From NCBI RefSeq assembly GCF_958450345.1, contig NC_088780.1:59245533-59309532 (forward strand): 64,000 nucleotides of DNA. The letters are read 5' to 3'. This document shows, in pieces, positions 25,501-36,440 of this stretch (positions are counted from its first letter, which is position 1; each line of letters opens with the position of its first letter). A program made the translations under genes and the position numbers. Source of the stretch: Calliphora vicina. Its lineage: Eukaryota; Arthropoda; Insecta; Diptera; Calliphoridae. The notes beneath the pieces are model-generated. The model had not been told where the DNA came from. It made no database searches and was given only the letters and a program-made list of their open reading frames with translations.

Positions 25501-25966
25501 GATCGACCCCTTTTCTGGTATTTCCCTTGCTATATGCAAGATGGCTGTTCAGCGGACACTATATGAATCTGCACAAAGCAGGTGGACCAATGAGTCTTCC
25601 TGTGTTACAACGAGGTCTACTTGGCCCGTATATGATGCCAGCAGGACGAATCTACTTATGGAATTTCGTCGTGAGCAAATAAGGCTAATTGTCTCCTTCA
25701 TTACAGGACACTGTATAATTGGGACACATGCTAGGAGATTGGGCCTACGGTATAATGACTACTGTAGGAGCTGCCATAATGAAGAAGAGGATGAGACGGT
25801 GTCACACCTATTCTGTCAATGCCCGGCTCTGATAAATCTGAGGGAACGCATCTTCGGAACACCATTCCTATCATGCTTAGATGAGCTATCAAGGATAAGT
25901 CTTAGACGAATCTACTCTTTCATCAGAGAATCTGTTTGGTTTAGCCTGGAAACAACGGACGTATAA
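22467..25966 (+). pseudogene. LOA LINE ORF2: endonuclease-RT-RNase H, broken
   Basis: ORF2 should nick target DNA and reverse-transcribe the element. The likely start is ATG 22467, inside the end of ORF1, because its frame reads QINLHHSKAASAE, the usual endonuclease N-terminus. A slip near 22515-22530 moves to the frame with VRVQEPWV, GLVICADVNSHHIVWGS and SDH (catalytic residues of the endonuclease). RT follows with KSPGPDG (23752), YRPISL, FLDIEGAFNN (24142) and, in a third frame, GTPQGGVLSPLLW and YADD (24332-24343). Only about 19 residues separate the motif A block from GTPQGG where about 50 are usual, so a deletion plus frameshift lies near 24205-24230. RNase H shows TDGS, AEI, FTDSKAA and WVPGHDGNQGN; a Cys/His tail (CRSCH...HLFCQC) and stop at 25964 end it. 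Confidence 0.88.
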
Positions 25967-26987
25967 TTAATACCAAGATGTTTACCCCTTGGGTATCACA
26001 ATGGGATCAGTTTTGAATGGACCCAAGTGAGCTGCTTGAAGAGTGGCTACCCATGGAACCTAACCTAACCTAACACTCCAGTTTGGTGAACATTAGTAAA
26101 AAAATCATCCTGAACAAATTTTAGGTAAATCGGTAGGGGATAAGACGTGCCGTGCCGCAAGCCCTCTGAAGTTTTGAGATGCATTTACAAGGGGAAAAAT
26201 GTATTTTTTCAGTTTTTGTAAAAATTTTGCCATTAAAAAATTACTTTTGTAATTTAATTTAAAAGAATCGAAATGTGTACGTAATTGTCGTTCTAATGAG
26301 ACATAAAAAACAGCAATCGGTCAAAAAATGTTAAAGTTATTAAAAATTCGCCAGGCCATTAACGTGTTTCAGGCCACTAGAACAAGAAATGTAGGAACAA
26401 AATTAACATATTTTGAGAAATATTAAAATAAAAGCTCATTTTTACTTAAAATATGTCCATATTTACTTGTATATGAGTTTTTGTCTTCGTAGGATACCGT
26501 TAACCTATTATTAGGTATGAACAAAAAAATAAAATTTTTTTAACGGCAGTTTTAAAACTCCATTTTCAAATTTTTAAAAATTTTGTTAAACAAATTTCAG
26601 AATTTTTTGATCATCTCATTGGGATTTATTACGAATATAATAGGGAATAAAATTGTGAAAAAATTATGAAAACATCTCTTATAGTTTTTCCGTACCTGCG
26701 ATTTAAATTTTGAAATTTTCGAGAAAAACCAATTATTTGGCAATTTTTAGGCCAATGAGCTCTATTTCCTTACTCTTATGAATTTTAAGCCAAACTTATT
26801 CAGAATATTATAGTCCAGATAATTCTAAATATACTCTCAAACTTCTACTAAAATCGGAAGACGCTAACCCTTAAATCGTGAAGGTCAAAGGTCAAATTTT
26901 TCAATATTTGGGAATTCTCTTGGAAAGATTTCGAAATGTTCGAAATGTTGTATATTTTTGGGCCGATTTTGATGAAATTTAACAAAA

Positions 26988-27036
26988 CGCATTATACCCT
27001 CCCCACTATGGAGGTGTAGGGTCTTCATACCATGTC
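26988..27036. repeat. End of a dispersed repeat (ACGCATTATACCCTCC)
   Basis: ACGCATTATACCCTCCCCAC followed by TATGGAGGTGTAGGGT is the same end module as the 1301-1702 repeat and 56980-57019. It abuts the truncated hAT arm and marks the truncation point. Confidence 0.5.
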
Positions 27037-27553
27037 CTTTTTTAATGTTTAACACCGCGATCTTTGAAATTTTTTGCATTGAAATATGTGTGGTAAATCC
27101 GCAAATAGCTGTTTTCTGTCCGTTTTGATATACATTTTTTTCAGCATATGAATTGACTTAATTTTAATTGTAAACGAATAAAATATTTTGGCTATTTAAT
27201 AACAAATAACTGATTTCAGCGAAATAACTATTTACCCCCAGTAACACGAAGTCTGGGGGCTAATTACGGAAGTCGTGATCGAAATAATTCAGCATCGAAA
27301 TTAATTTCGATAGTTCGAATTTTTCTGATGATGTAACTCGATAAGAAACGAATCGATTTGTTGTTTAAGTGTTAGAAAGGAAAAATCTGAAAGAGTTATT
27401 CAACACTGGAAATATATAAAAGATTAAAGAACAAAAGTAAACAAAAAACATATGTTTACTCTGCAAAAAATTCTAAGCGCAAATCTTATAAGAATTCAAA
27501 TATAAGTTAATAAAAGAATTTTTTGTGTTTTATATATTTATATTACAAGAAAA

Positions 27554-28871
27554 ATGGACCCAAATCTTTTTTTTTATTCTTCATCGTCCGAATCGGAAGA
27601 TGAGTGTAACGTAAGTTTAATAAGGAAAGAAATTCGAAACACCAGTGACCCATTAAGTTTGCCAAACGCTGAGTAAGTTTTAATCTATTTGTTTATAAAA
27701 TAAATAGTAATTATTTTTTTTACAGGTTTAAAAAACGCTTTAGGGTTACGAAGGAAGCTTTTAACTACATTCTTGACGAGCTAGAATTTGTGGCACACTT
27801 GTCGACAGCAGTACCTCCAAAAATACAATTGGCCTCAACTTTATTGCTTTTGGCTTCAGGAGGGTTTCAAAACACCGTCGGAAATGATTTTCTGATTGGT
27901 GTAGGCCAAAGCACACTTTCCAAAATAATCAAAAGAGTGGTGAATGAAATGGAAAGCAAGCTATGTAGTAAATTTATTGAGTTTAATCTCGATAACTGCG
28001 ACGATTCAAAGCAATTCTTTTTGCAAAAATACAAAATTCCTGGAGGTATGTGTTAAAGTCTTTATTGTATGACAATTTAATAATTAGTTTCTTATAGTAA
28101 TCGGCTGTATAGACGGAACTCATTTTGGTTTGCAAAAGCCACCAAATGAGCATATGTTTTTTTAATAGAAAGGGGTTCCATAGCCTTAATTCCATGATTG
28201 TGAGTAAATATTTTTACTAATAAATGTTCATTGTTTTTAAAAATATTTTTTTGTAGATATGTGATCACAAATACAGAATTTTAGCAATAAATTCTAAGTA
28301 TGGAGGTGCTGCCCATGATTCTTTCGTATGGAAACAGTCTGAGGAAAGAATTCTTTTAGAACAAAAATATAGCTCCAATTTACGAAATTTTTGGCTTTTA
28401 GGTGAGAATTGTTTTCTATCACAATGTTTGTCACATATACATATATACATATAATAGCGCTTTTATTCACATTTAATTCTTGAAGGTGATTCTGGCTACC
28501 CGCTTGAGCCGTGGTTGCTAACCCCATACCGAAGTCCTCAAGAAGGATCAATGGAGTCTCGTTTTAACGATATACATTCTAAAGCCAGATGCGTAGTAGT
28601 AAGGACCATCGGCATATTAAAAGCGAGATGGAAAATTTTATGCCATGACAAAAGAAGTAGGTATAGTCCTCAAAAAGTGGCAAAATTTTCAAATGTTTGT
28701 GCTGCACTGCATAATATATGCATTCACTTCAAAGTGCCTAATTACGAGGATGTCCAGCAAACTCCTGTTGAAAGTACAATGCTAGATATGGATAATGGAA
28801 ACGAGACTCAAATAACTAAAATAGGAAAAAAAATCAGAGATAATATCAAAAATTCGTTGTGTTCCAATTAG
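27554..28871 (+). pseudogene. PIF/Harbinger DDE transposase (nuclease), five exons
   Basis: ATG 27554 begins an acidic leader (SSSSESEDE). Exons joined by GT-AG introns are about 27554-27671, 27726-28046, 28098-28195, 28258-28401 and 28487-28871. Domain text: STLLLLASGGFQNTVGNDF, KYKIPG, GCIDGTHFGLQKPPNEHMFF, YGGAAHDSFVWKQ, NFWLLGDSGYPLEPWL and IGILKARWKIL, the DDE_4/Harbinger nuclease order. The Asp residues of IDGTH and GDSGYP are present. Exon 3 has one extra T in the run 28157-28163 and hits TAA-TAG at once. The expected third acidic residue in the V-E-R-x-IG motif is Val (GTA at 28599-28601), where Harbinger element 2 of this window has Glu. So the enzyme is dead twice over. Length otherwise fits the family. 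Confidence 0.85.
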
Positions 28872-28905
28872 AATAAAGATATATTTTTATTAATAAAATA
28901 AAAAA

Positions 28906-29031
28906 AACGTTTGTTAAAATAAAAATGTGTATTTCATTGTGAGATTAAAAACTTGGTAGTGGTCCAAAAAAAAGTTTGATAAAATAAAAATATGTAATTC
29001 ATTTTAGATTAAAAACTTGGTAGTGGTCCAA
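28906..29031. repeat. Tandem duplication between the two Harbinger genes
   Basis: A unit ending AGATTAAAAACTTGGTAGTG followed by GTCCAA occurs twice at about 65-base spacing in the short intergenic spacer where the two genes converge. It probably lies in both 3' UTRs. Confidence 0.65.
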
Positions 29032-29085
29032 TTTTTTATTGTAAGCTTGGCCGTTAGTATTGTTGATTAATATTTTCTAATTCCT

Positions 29086-29930
29086 TTATCCGTATTTGAA
29101 GCTCATTTTTTTTATTTCCATGTTGATGTCGTGTAATTGCGCATTCATTTTTAATTTTCTTTCTTTAATTTCTATTATTTTATCTAATCTTTTAAGAACT
29201 TCAGCATGGTATTTATCATTGGCACTAATATTATTTTTTAATAGACTCGTCTTCGTTTCTCTTGGCTCTTTTCTTGTAATGGGCAAGTGCAGTGATCTAT
29301 CTTTTTTAGGCGTCTCTTCATTCTCCTCATTATCTACGATGTCCATTACTTCCGAAATGTATTCGTCGGCTTCATTTCCTTGGGATGTACTCGTACCTTC
29401 AGAAGAATTACATTGTTCTACTTCTTGATTTTTTTTCCCGAATGAACGGATCTCTTGCAAGCCTACTACAGATACTTCAATTCCTGCTGCTTCCAAAATT
29501 TGCTCCTCAGCTACGCTAAGGTGTTTCTCCTCAAAAGGGCCTCCACCAGTTTTTTTTTTTGGAGGATTTGTTAAAAGAAACCTTTTTTTTAACCAACTGC
29601 TTTTGATCTGCATACACCTATTGAATAAATAATATTAAATGAATGAATATAACAATATTAAATGTTGTTATAAACCTTTCGCCACGTTTTAGCATCCTTC
29701 AATGGTGGACCAGAAGCATTTAGCATTAGGGCTAAGTTTTCCCATAGTCTATTGGCTGTTGCTTTTCCTTGTGATGTATTTGGTAGAACTCCTTTGGCCA
29801 AATCAGTGTGCTCTGACATAAACTCAGCAAGAATTTTCTTTTGTCTGAAGTTAATTTTTGTTGTATTCGACCTAATAATTAATAAAAATTAGTATTTTTT
29901 CAAAAGAAATAAAATAAAATTGTCTTACAT
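29086..29930 (-). pseudogene. Harbinger Myb/SANT-like DNA-binding partner, broken
   Basis: In this superfamily the partner binds the TIRs and helps import the nuclease. Exon 1 ends in AT at 29930-29929 before GTAAGA; exon 2 (29871-29676) starts with G, so the start codon appears split by an intron. Exon 2 reads NFRQKKILAEFMSEHTDLAK, LWENLALMLNASGPPLKDAK and TWRK, a trihelix/Myb_DNA-bind-like domain with its tryptophans. Exon 3 (29617-29086) continues VYADQKQLVKKKVSFNKS, then needs a one-base shift in the 11-base A-run (plus-strand T 29550-29560) to reach KTGGGPFEEKHLSVAEEQI. The tail is charged and coiled-coil-like (KRLDKIIEIKERKLKMNAQL) and ends at TAA 29088-29086. Confidence 0.78.
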
Positions 29931-30265
29931 TTTCTTTTCTTCCAACGAATTCTTTGAAAAATATAATTTCGATTGGTAATTTGCTAACGACTGAAAACTC
30001 GCACGGTTGCATTCGAACACAAGGTTGTTATCGAGTAACATCATTAGAAATTTCGATACACTTTACTCGATAGCGAATGACAGAATCTCAAAAGTATAAA
30101 ATCTCGCAAGTACGAATAAATTTCGATCGTGTTCGACTGCGGTAATTAGCCCCCTGGTTATGTATTAACTAATAGTTAAACTGACAGTAATCATACAAAA
30201 ATATTTTTAAGCGACAGTATAACTATTAGTTAGGCTATAACCAGGCTTCGTGTTAATGGGGGTTA

Positions 30266-33155
30266 GAGTAGCAGAATACATGCTACAATTAATTCTTGTT
30301 TTATGTGAAGTTATTTATAGTGGATCATACTATAGCAAAAGTTTAAAAAGTTATGTCAATACTAGGGATGCCAATCCCGAAACCGCGGAATTGTTTGGTA
30401 TATTAATATGTGTTGACAGTTTACGACTTTTATTCCCTCCATTATCAGAACTGGTGAATAAGTGTACATTAGACATGTCCTTAAAAATTGTTTTGCTTTG
30501 GATGGGTCTTATTTTGTTCATTAGAAGCTAAAACTAACTAAAGCAAAATTTAAGTGCAATCGGATAACTAGAACACGTGCCGGAAATCGAACCAGAAATA
30601 TATTTTCCACAAATTTCTATTTGCTCTAAATATATAAATATAAAAGAGCAAACTCTAGTGAAAACTAAAATCGGTCCATAACTTTATGGTACTGTGTATA
30701 AAGAATTCACAAGTCCAATTTTTTCGTGGATCGGTCCGCATTTGGCTCCCATATAAGCCCACTTACGAAAATCACAACATCCTATCGTTATTGAGTTAAA
30801 ATTCGATAAATTTATAATTCGGTATGGTAAAGAAAATATAGCTATGTTTTAAATTTATTATTTATTAAATACTAAATTTAGTTAATCTTTAATTTAAATT
30901 AGCATTAGCATTAAACAATCAAAAAATGAGTAAAATTTATTAAAAGTTGTGCCAAATTTGGATTTAAAACTTTTTAGATTCGTAGAGAAGATTATATTGT
31001 TTCAAGATTTCATAATTTTAGATATTTTAATGATAAAAATGTATTTTTGAAAGTAATATAAAATAATTATAATTATTGGGTGTATGACTTAAAAATGCGG
31101 AGTTTTTTTTTCAATTTTTATCTACGAAAATATTAATATTAAATATGTTGATTTTAAATTTTTGTCATTGTGTTAAAACACATGAAAAATAAAACTAAGT
31201 TGAACACACTGTACATAAAGTAAAGAGCTAAGAAAATATATTTTAACATATCAAGATTTAAATTTAATGTTCGTTTAAATTTCACTGAAAATTTTAGCTC
31301 CTTAAACAACATGTTAAAGGATATAAAATAAAGGAAATATCAGACATGCTTTTTTAAAGTCTATAATGCTTACACTGATTTATATTTGGCAATGATTTAT
31401 TTTATTTCTTACTTGAACTAGTTTTTAAATACTTGATATTCGACAAAGTAAAGTAAATGTCAATCATGTACAATAGATCGTCTGCATGTGTTGAAGGAAA
31501 TAAATGAAATAAACCAACATCCTACTCGTGTCAATCTGGTCGTTATTCAGTAATACATGTTCCACTTAATATATTATTTATTTAAAATATATCTACATAC
31601 ACGGATACATTCATATGTAAGTATGTTTGTACTCATATCTATCAATGTACTTAAATATAAATGTAAGACACTTTCTGCTAAATCATATACTCTACAGAGC
31701 ACTTAAGGAATTAAATCAATTGAAATACTTAAAGCGACGCTGCGCATATTTATTTCATCCATAATCTATGTACACACTGTTACTAAAGTATACATACGAT
31801 CGACTTTTTGGGCTTTTTTAAAAAATCTATATATTTTTAAAATACAAGGCCTGACTTATCTATTGGTGTATTCAATTTGCTCGATTTCTTTTTGTTTGAA
31901 TAAAACGTATAATTTGAATAATTCGATTACAAATTTCAAATTAATCGAATTATGCGAATAATTTAAATTTTCGAAATAAAACAATTTCTGTTCATGAGGT
32001 ATTGTTGGTACATACACAGAAAAAAGTTTCATCATAAATAGTATGATTTGATTTCATTAATTTTCAGTTCATAACATTTATAAATAACACACGGTCATAA
32101 CAGTATTGGTTAGACTCTACTACCAAAGGGTAGTAAAACCCTATTCATACTCAGTTTGCCTATTTTGGTGACCAATTTTTTTATGGAGCTCCAAAGATTC
32201 TGAGAATCTGTGGGCCCTCAAAAAAAGCTGTCATCAGTTTTTGGCAAACAGCTAATTCAGACTTGGTGCTACCGCTTAACTATACATGGTAATAATATAG
32301 CTAAGAGTCCACCAAATTAATTTAGCTTACATGTTTCTACCTATGTATATCCGCTATTGACTCTGAAACCATCCAACCGAAAACTGGTTTTATTAGAAAG
32401 GAAATTTGATGAAGATGGTTTTAGACACCTAAAACACTACATATGTACATTAAGCATATAACAAATTTTGGCGAAATATTTGGCATACCACTACGTGATG
32501 GCCAATGTTGTATAAGTAATGAAAATCATTCTTTTAGGTCATTTTGAATCAAAAACAACACGCACCAACACCAACTTCTAAAATAAACCCACCTTTTTTT
32601 CTGAAAAATTATATAAATAATTTCATGATTTTTTTTTGCAATTTTCCCTTATTTTCAAATTATCTTTTGAAGTATGTCCGCAGTTAGTATTAAAGTAAAA
32701 TAAGTTGTATTTCAAAATTATTGAAAATATTTAATGAAAAACTTTATTGCGTTTGGTGCGTGAACTTTTTTAACAACCGCGAAAAAATAATACCGTGGTT
32801 TTTTATATTTTTAATGCTCTTTTAAGGGGATAAAATAAGCGAAAATATAGTTTTGGTACTATTTTGTATCCCATATCGCAAAAATTAAATTTAAATAGAA
32901 TTTTTGTCCTTCTAAAAAATTTAAAATCGATTTTGGCACTTTTTTGAAATTTGAACTTATAAGGTGTCCAATTATTCCCTAATTTTCCTTGCTGTTAAAT
33001 CCGAAACACGACATATTAATTTCAGTTTATAATGAAAATACGACGAAAGCGTTAAATATTTTTTTATTAAGAAATTATAATAAACACGCGCTCTGAGATT
33101 TCAGAAAGCATTTTTCTGCAGGTACAGGTAAAACATTTCAAATTGCATGGATATT
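30266..33155. other. AT-rich spacer, no convincing gene
   Basis: The 93-codon frame at 30250-30531 starts in the MITE terminus and includes TAGGGATGCCAATCCCG, a repeat-like motif, so I do not call it a gene. TTGGCTCCCATATAAG near 30732 belongs to the GGACCTTATATGGGAGC repeat family. A moderately GC-rich patch at 32110-32300 is unassigned. Confidence 0.4.
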
Positions 33156-33330
33156 TGGGGTGGCCCTTAATAAACGAAAGTTCAATTTTTGCCCCCAGTT
33201 TGGTGAACATTGGTAAAAAATCATCCTGAAAAAATACAAGCCCTCTGAAAAATTAAATTTGTTAAGGTTTAACGTTTTCCAATTTTAGTAAAAGTAAAAA
33301 AAAAATAAAGTTGTATGTAAATATTTTGTG
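33156..33330 (+). repeat. Third, degenerate copy of the hAT foldback left end
   Basis: TGGGGTGGCCCTTAATAAAC, CCCAGTTTGGTGAACATTGG and AAATCATCCTGAAAAAATAC match the start of 45862-47978 with small deletions. The match is lost beyond about 33330. Confidence 0.6.
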
Positions 33331-33814
33331 CATGTGAAAATTTTGTAAATTTGGAACAGAATTATTGGATTGAATGGCATAGTGTATGCAAACATTAACC
33401 AATAGCTAGAACATACACAAAATCTTCCAAAATATGTATACCATCGTTTGTTCCAAATTTTAGAATTAAAATTTATACAATTTGAAAAAAAAAGTTGATA
33501 AAGCTTTTGTTGAATTTATTTTTATTTGACATTTTTATCAAATAAAAATTTTCTGTATAAACTTGCAGAAAACTGAAGAGGTGTGTTCATGAAACACGTC
33601 GCGCAAATTTGCACAAATGGGAAACTTAAGCGTTTAAATGAGTACCATTTATATAACTGTAAAATTCTATTTACAGTTATTAATTAATTTAACCCTGCAC
33701 TGATCCACTGTGCAGGGTTAAATTAGTAAATAGTTTGATTTATTTTAAACTTTCTGTTCTTCTTTATTAATTATTTAAATAAAAGCTTTTTTCAAAAATT
33801 AGTTTTTATTATTA

Positions 33815-34127
33815 ACTAGTTGACCGGCCCCGGCTTCGCCCTTTAGCATTTACTAATGTAAGTTCGTCAAGTTTCTCCAACCCTTCCTGTTTTATTTATT
33901 TGCAAATAAAATATCAAAATTTGTACTGCATACTTTAGGGGCTTTTTTATTGCTGTTGACTGGGCTCAAAAAAGCCGGTTTTAGCCGTAATTTTTTAATT
34001 TTTTTCTTTACAATCCATCTCCTGAAAATTTCGAATCGAATAAAAAAAAATCAGCCAAATTGCTACAGCCGTTCTCACGTGATGACATTACATACATGGA
34101 CCATTTCATTTTTATATATATAGATTT
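33815..34127 (+). repeat. LINE/SINE 3'-tail repeat (ACTAG...TATATATAGAT)
   Basis: It begins ACTAGTTGACCGGCCCCGGC, has CAGCCGTTCTCACGTGATGA near the end and stops at TTATATATATAGATTT. This head-to-tail layout (ACTAGYTGACC...CAGCCGTTCTC...ATATATAGAT) is a familiar short tail unit of insect RTE-like non-LTR families. No coding part is attached. Confidence 0.5.
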
Positions 34128-35437
34128 GTTTACTTACTTAGTATAAAGTATTCAAGTGAAATTAGTACTTTGGAATGTTTTTTACTTTTGGAAGAATTTG
34201 TTCTTTTGCAATTATAAATTCTATAACTAGATTCACCGACTGACAAGTGTATTTGTGTGGGTTTTTAGTTACTGAAATGTAAGTGTGTGTTGATACATGT
34301 GTGTTTCTGTGTAAGGATATGAAATTGTATGCGAGTAAGAGTAAAATGGTTTGATTTAAATGATAAAGTAGCATGTGTCAGAACCATAACCGAATTTATG
34401 GATGTGTATCAACAGAATAACAAATCACACAGTTCCATATGCATTCATTTCAATACATACGAATAACCGATTATAGAGATGAGTTGTAGAGATGTTCCAA
34501 CCAAAATCATTCATTCACTCAACCATTCATCCATCCATCTATCCATTTACACACGTGCAAGTGTGTTTGTATTTGTTTGCCTCTAGAGTGGATGAATGGA
34601 AGTGTGTGTGTACATGTATCTTGCATAGAGGAAAACACACAACTTGGCTTCTTCGTTGGTTTGTTTATACTGCGGTAGTGGTTTGAGTTGCCATAAGTAT
34701 CTGGGATTCCAAGTCAATTATAAATAATGGCGTTAAATCACACACACATACATATATACACTTACGTTTACTTTCCTACTCGTAAATACATATGTACATA
34801 TACATATATACATTTGTATATAGTTGCAAATCAACATCTTTATAATTTGAAATTTATGTGTGTTTGCATGTTTGTCTTACTGTAGGAGAATGTTCACATA
34901 TTTATTTACTTGTTTTCATCTTTTCTCTTTTTGGATTTGATAAATGATTTTTTCATTTTCGTTTATTTTTTTAACATTTATTTTTTCTTTTAGTGGCAAA
35001 AATACTTGTTCTTATATTTAGATTTTTGTTGTTAAGTTATAAAGCCTTTTAGGCATCGGTGAATTACAGAGAGATTAATATATATTCACACATATTAACA
35101 AAGACTGAACTGCAACAACCATACAAATCACTTAAATATGCATAAATCTCTTACATATATCATAATCAGTTTTAAATCTGACATCAACAATACTCAGGTA
35201 TACAAAAATAGCTAAATTTAAAAAAATCGTTCCATAATTGATCATATAAAGATGACTTTCGAAACAGACATTAATCTAAATAAAAATATTGTAAATATCG
35301 ATATCGAACCAAAATTGTACATAGATCAGTTATATTCAAAAACCATATTATTTTTGTGAAGGTCAGTAATTAAAAAGCCTACATCCGGAAAATATATTTT
35401 CCTCTAGTATTGTTAAATTTACCACAGATATGTTTTA
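34128..35437. other. Spacer with simple-sequence tracts, no gene
   Basis: It contains ATCCATCCATCTATCC (34528), GTGTGTGTGT-like tracts and TACATATACATATATACA (34795). No coding signal or element ends were found. Confidence 0.4.
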
Positions 35438-35445
35438 GTAATAAC

Positions 35446-36267
35446 TAGGGGGCGGATTTATATGCAAATGCATGTATTTTCTAAAACATCCAAATACAAT
35501 GAGAACTAATTATCTATCCGAATCACACATTTTGCTGTAAAATGGCATCGATTTGTTAATGCATATTTTATTGATAATGGATATTTTATTATATTTACTT
35601 TTATTATACTTTTTTATATAACTTTTATTCAATCAGCCATATATGTATTGTCTCAAAAAGATTTTTTTCGAATTTGTTTTAAAAATATCATCAAATGTTG
35701 TCGACTATCTTCTTTCGACATCGAGAATATGGCAGTAAAAAAATTAATTTCATTTCTCTATCAATATTATAATTTCAAAATTGTTCTTCAAACATTTTTG
35801 GAGTTTTTCTAAGTATAAATTATAAAATTTTAAACATAGTTAAGGCTTAATCAATATTTAAATAAAATTTTTCATACACATTAAATAAATTTTATCTTTG
35901 ATTAAAATTTAATAAGTTACCCGGCCTAAGTGAATTAAAAACATTCATATTTGTTTTCATTGTAATTTAGATTTATAAGCTGAAAATTAAGTTGGATGAA
36001 ACTTTGCAGCACGATCAATATTTTAATAATTTTAAAAGGCAAAATTTTCTTAGATGAACATTTATAATTTAATTGTTAGTGTAATTTAAAGAATCCATAC
36101 AGCTGGGAACACTGTTGTGTATTTTTTTGGACATTGAGCGACCACAGTTAATTATTTTATGTTTCTGCACCAAAATATAAGTGCATATTTTTTATATTTT
36201 TAGGTCATATTTTGACATATTTAAGGCGCATATTTTCCAATAATAAATGCATGAAAATCCGCCCCTA
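35446..36267. mobile_element. hAT-type MITE, 822 bp, TSD GTAATAAC
   Basis: Left end TAGGGGGCGGATTTATATGC, right end ATGAAAATCCGCCCCTA, with the same 8-base duplication GTAATAAC on both sides (35438-35445, 36268-36275). It is non-coding. It contains a fragment of another repeat (AAGTTACCCGGCCTAAG near 35915). A diverged relative of its left half is at 51004-51190. Confidence 0.8.
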
Positions 36268-36384
36268 GTAATAACAAATATAAAACTAAAAGAATCGGTT
36301 GAAATAGATAAATATTAAATATTTTTATATAAAACTCACAACAATCGGTGCCCGTATTGTATTGCTGGTGGTTATATAAGATTC

Positions 36385-36440
36385 GCTTTAGCCGAATATA
36401 GCACTCTTACTAGCTTCTTGCTCTTTTTAATTCCATTTAC
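36385..36440 (-). repeat. Terminal module of the AAGTAAGAGTGCTATATTCGG family
   Basis: Reads in reverse complement as AGTAAGAGTGCTATATTCGG followed by CTAAAGCGAATCTTATATAA, the same module as 40011-40060 on the other strand. Confidence 0.5.

Larger units (their letters stand above)
20523..26074 (+). mobile_element. LOA-clade non-LTR retrotransposon (near full length)
   Basis: It carries a 5' UTR (about 420 bases, higher GC than the flanks), ORF1, an overlapping ORF2 and a 3' UTR of about 100 bases ending in CCTAACCTAACCTAAC. GC content jumps to near 50 percent inside the element. ORF2 has endonuclease, reverse transcriptase, RNase H and a CCHC-like tail in that order, and ORF1 has a DUF4780-like domain, which together fit the LOA clade. 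It sits inside the left arm of a hAT foldback. ORF1 has one frameshift and ORF2 has at least two lesions, so this copy is not autonomous. The exact target duplication is not clear. Confidence 0.85.
20477..26987. mobile_element. hAT foldback, left arm, split by LOA insertion
   Basis: 20477-20522 reads TAGGGTGGCCCTTAATAAAC through GGCCATTCTC, and 26075-26987 resumes at CTCCAGTTTGGTGAACATTA. Together they match the left arm of the complete copy 45862-47978 almost base for base up to TTTAACAAAA. At 26987 the match stops and a different repeat end (ACGCATTATACCCTCC) begins, so the right arm is lost. The interruption at 20522/26074 is the LOA LINE. Confidence 0.8.
27256..30153. mobile_element. PIF/Harbinger element 1, 2898 bp, two genes, dead
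   Basis: The termini GGGGCTAATTACGGAAGTCG and CGGTAATTAGCCCC (with GATCGTGTTCGACTG just inside) are inverted, and CTG is duplicated on both sides (27253-27255, 30154-30156). Subterminal blocks also pair (GATGATGTAACTCGATAAG with TTATCGAGTAACATCATTAG). It holds a multi-exon DDE transposase on the plus strand and a Myb/SANT-like partner on the minus strand, converging near 28900-29080. Both genes carry a one-base homopolymer frameshift, so the copy is inactive. Confidence 0.88.
27235..30262. mobile_element. PIF/Harbinger-like MITE (TSD TTA), interrupted
   Basis: 27235-27255 reads CCCCCAGTAACACGAAGTCTG and 30157-30262 ends AGGCTTCGTGTTAATGGGGG. The two ends are complementary over about 40 bases when the inserted Harbinger is removed (AACTAATAGTTA against TAACTATTAGTTAG). 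A TTA flanks both sides (27232-27234 and 30263-30265). Three-base TWA duplications are characteristic of PIF/Harbinger. The MITE itself is only about 130 bases and non-coding. Confidence 0.75.

Noticed and set aside
26054..26074. CCTAACCTAACCTAAC resembling telomere repeat
   Set aside because: It is three short units at the exact 3' end of the LOA LINE, the position of a LINE tail, and not an array.
30250..30531. 93-codon plus-strand frame as a gene
   Set aside because: It begins inside the MITE terminus, includes a repeat-like TAGGGATGCCAATCCCG stretch, and has no recognisable domain or splice support.
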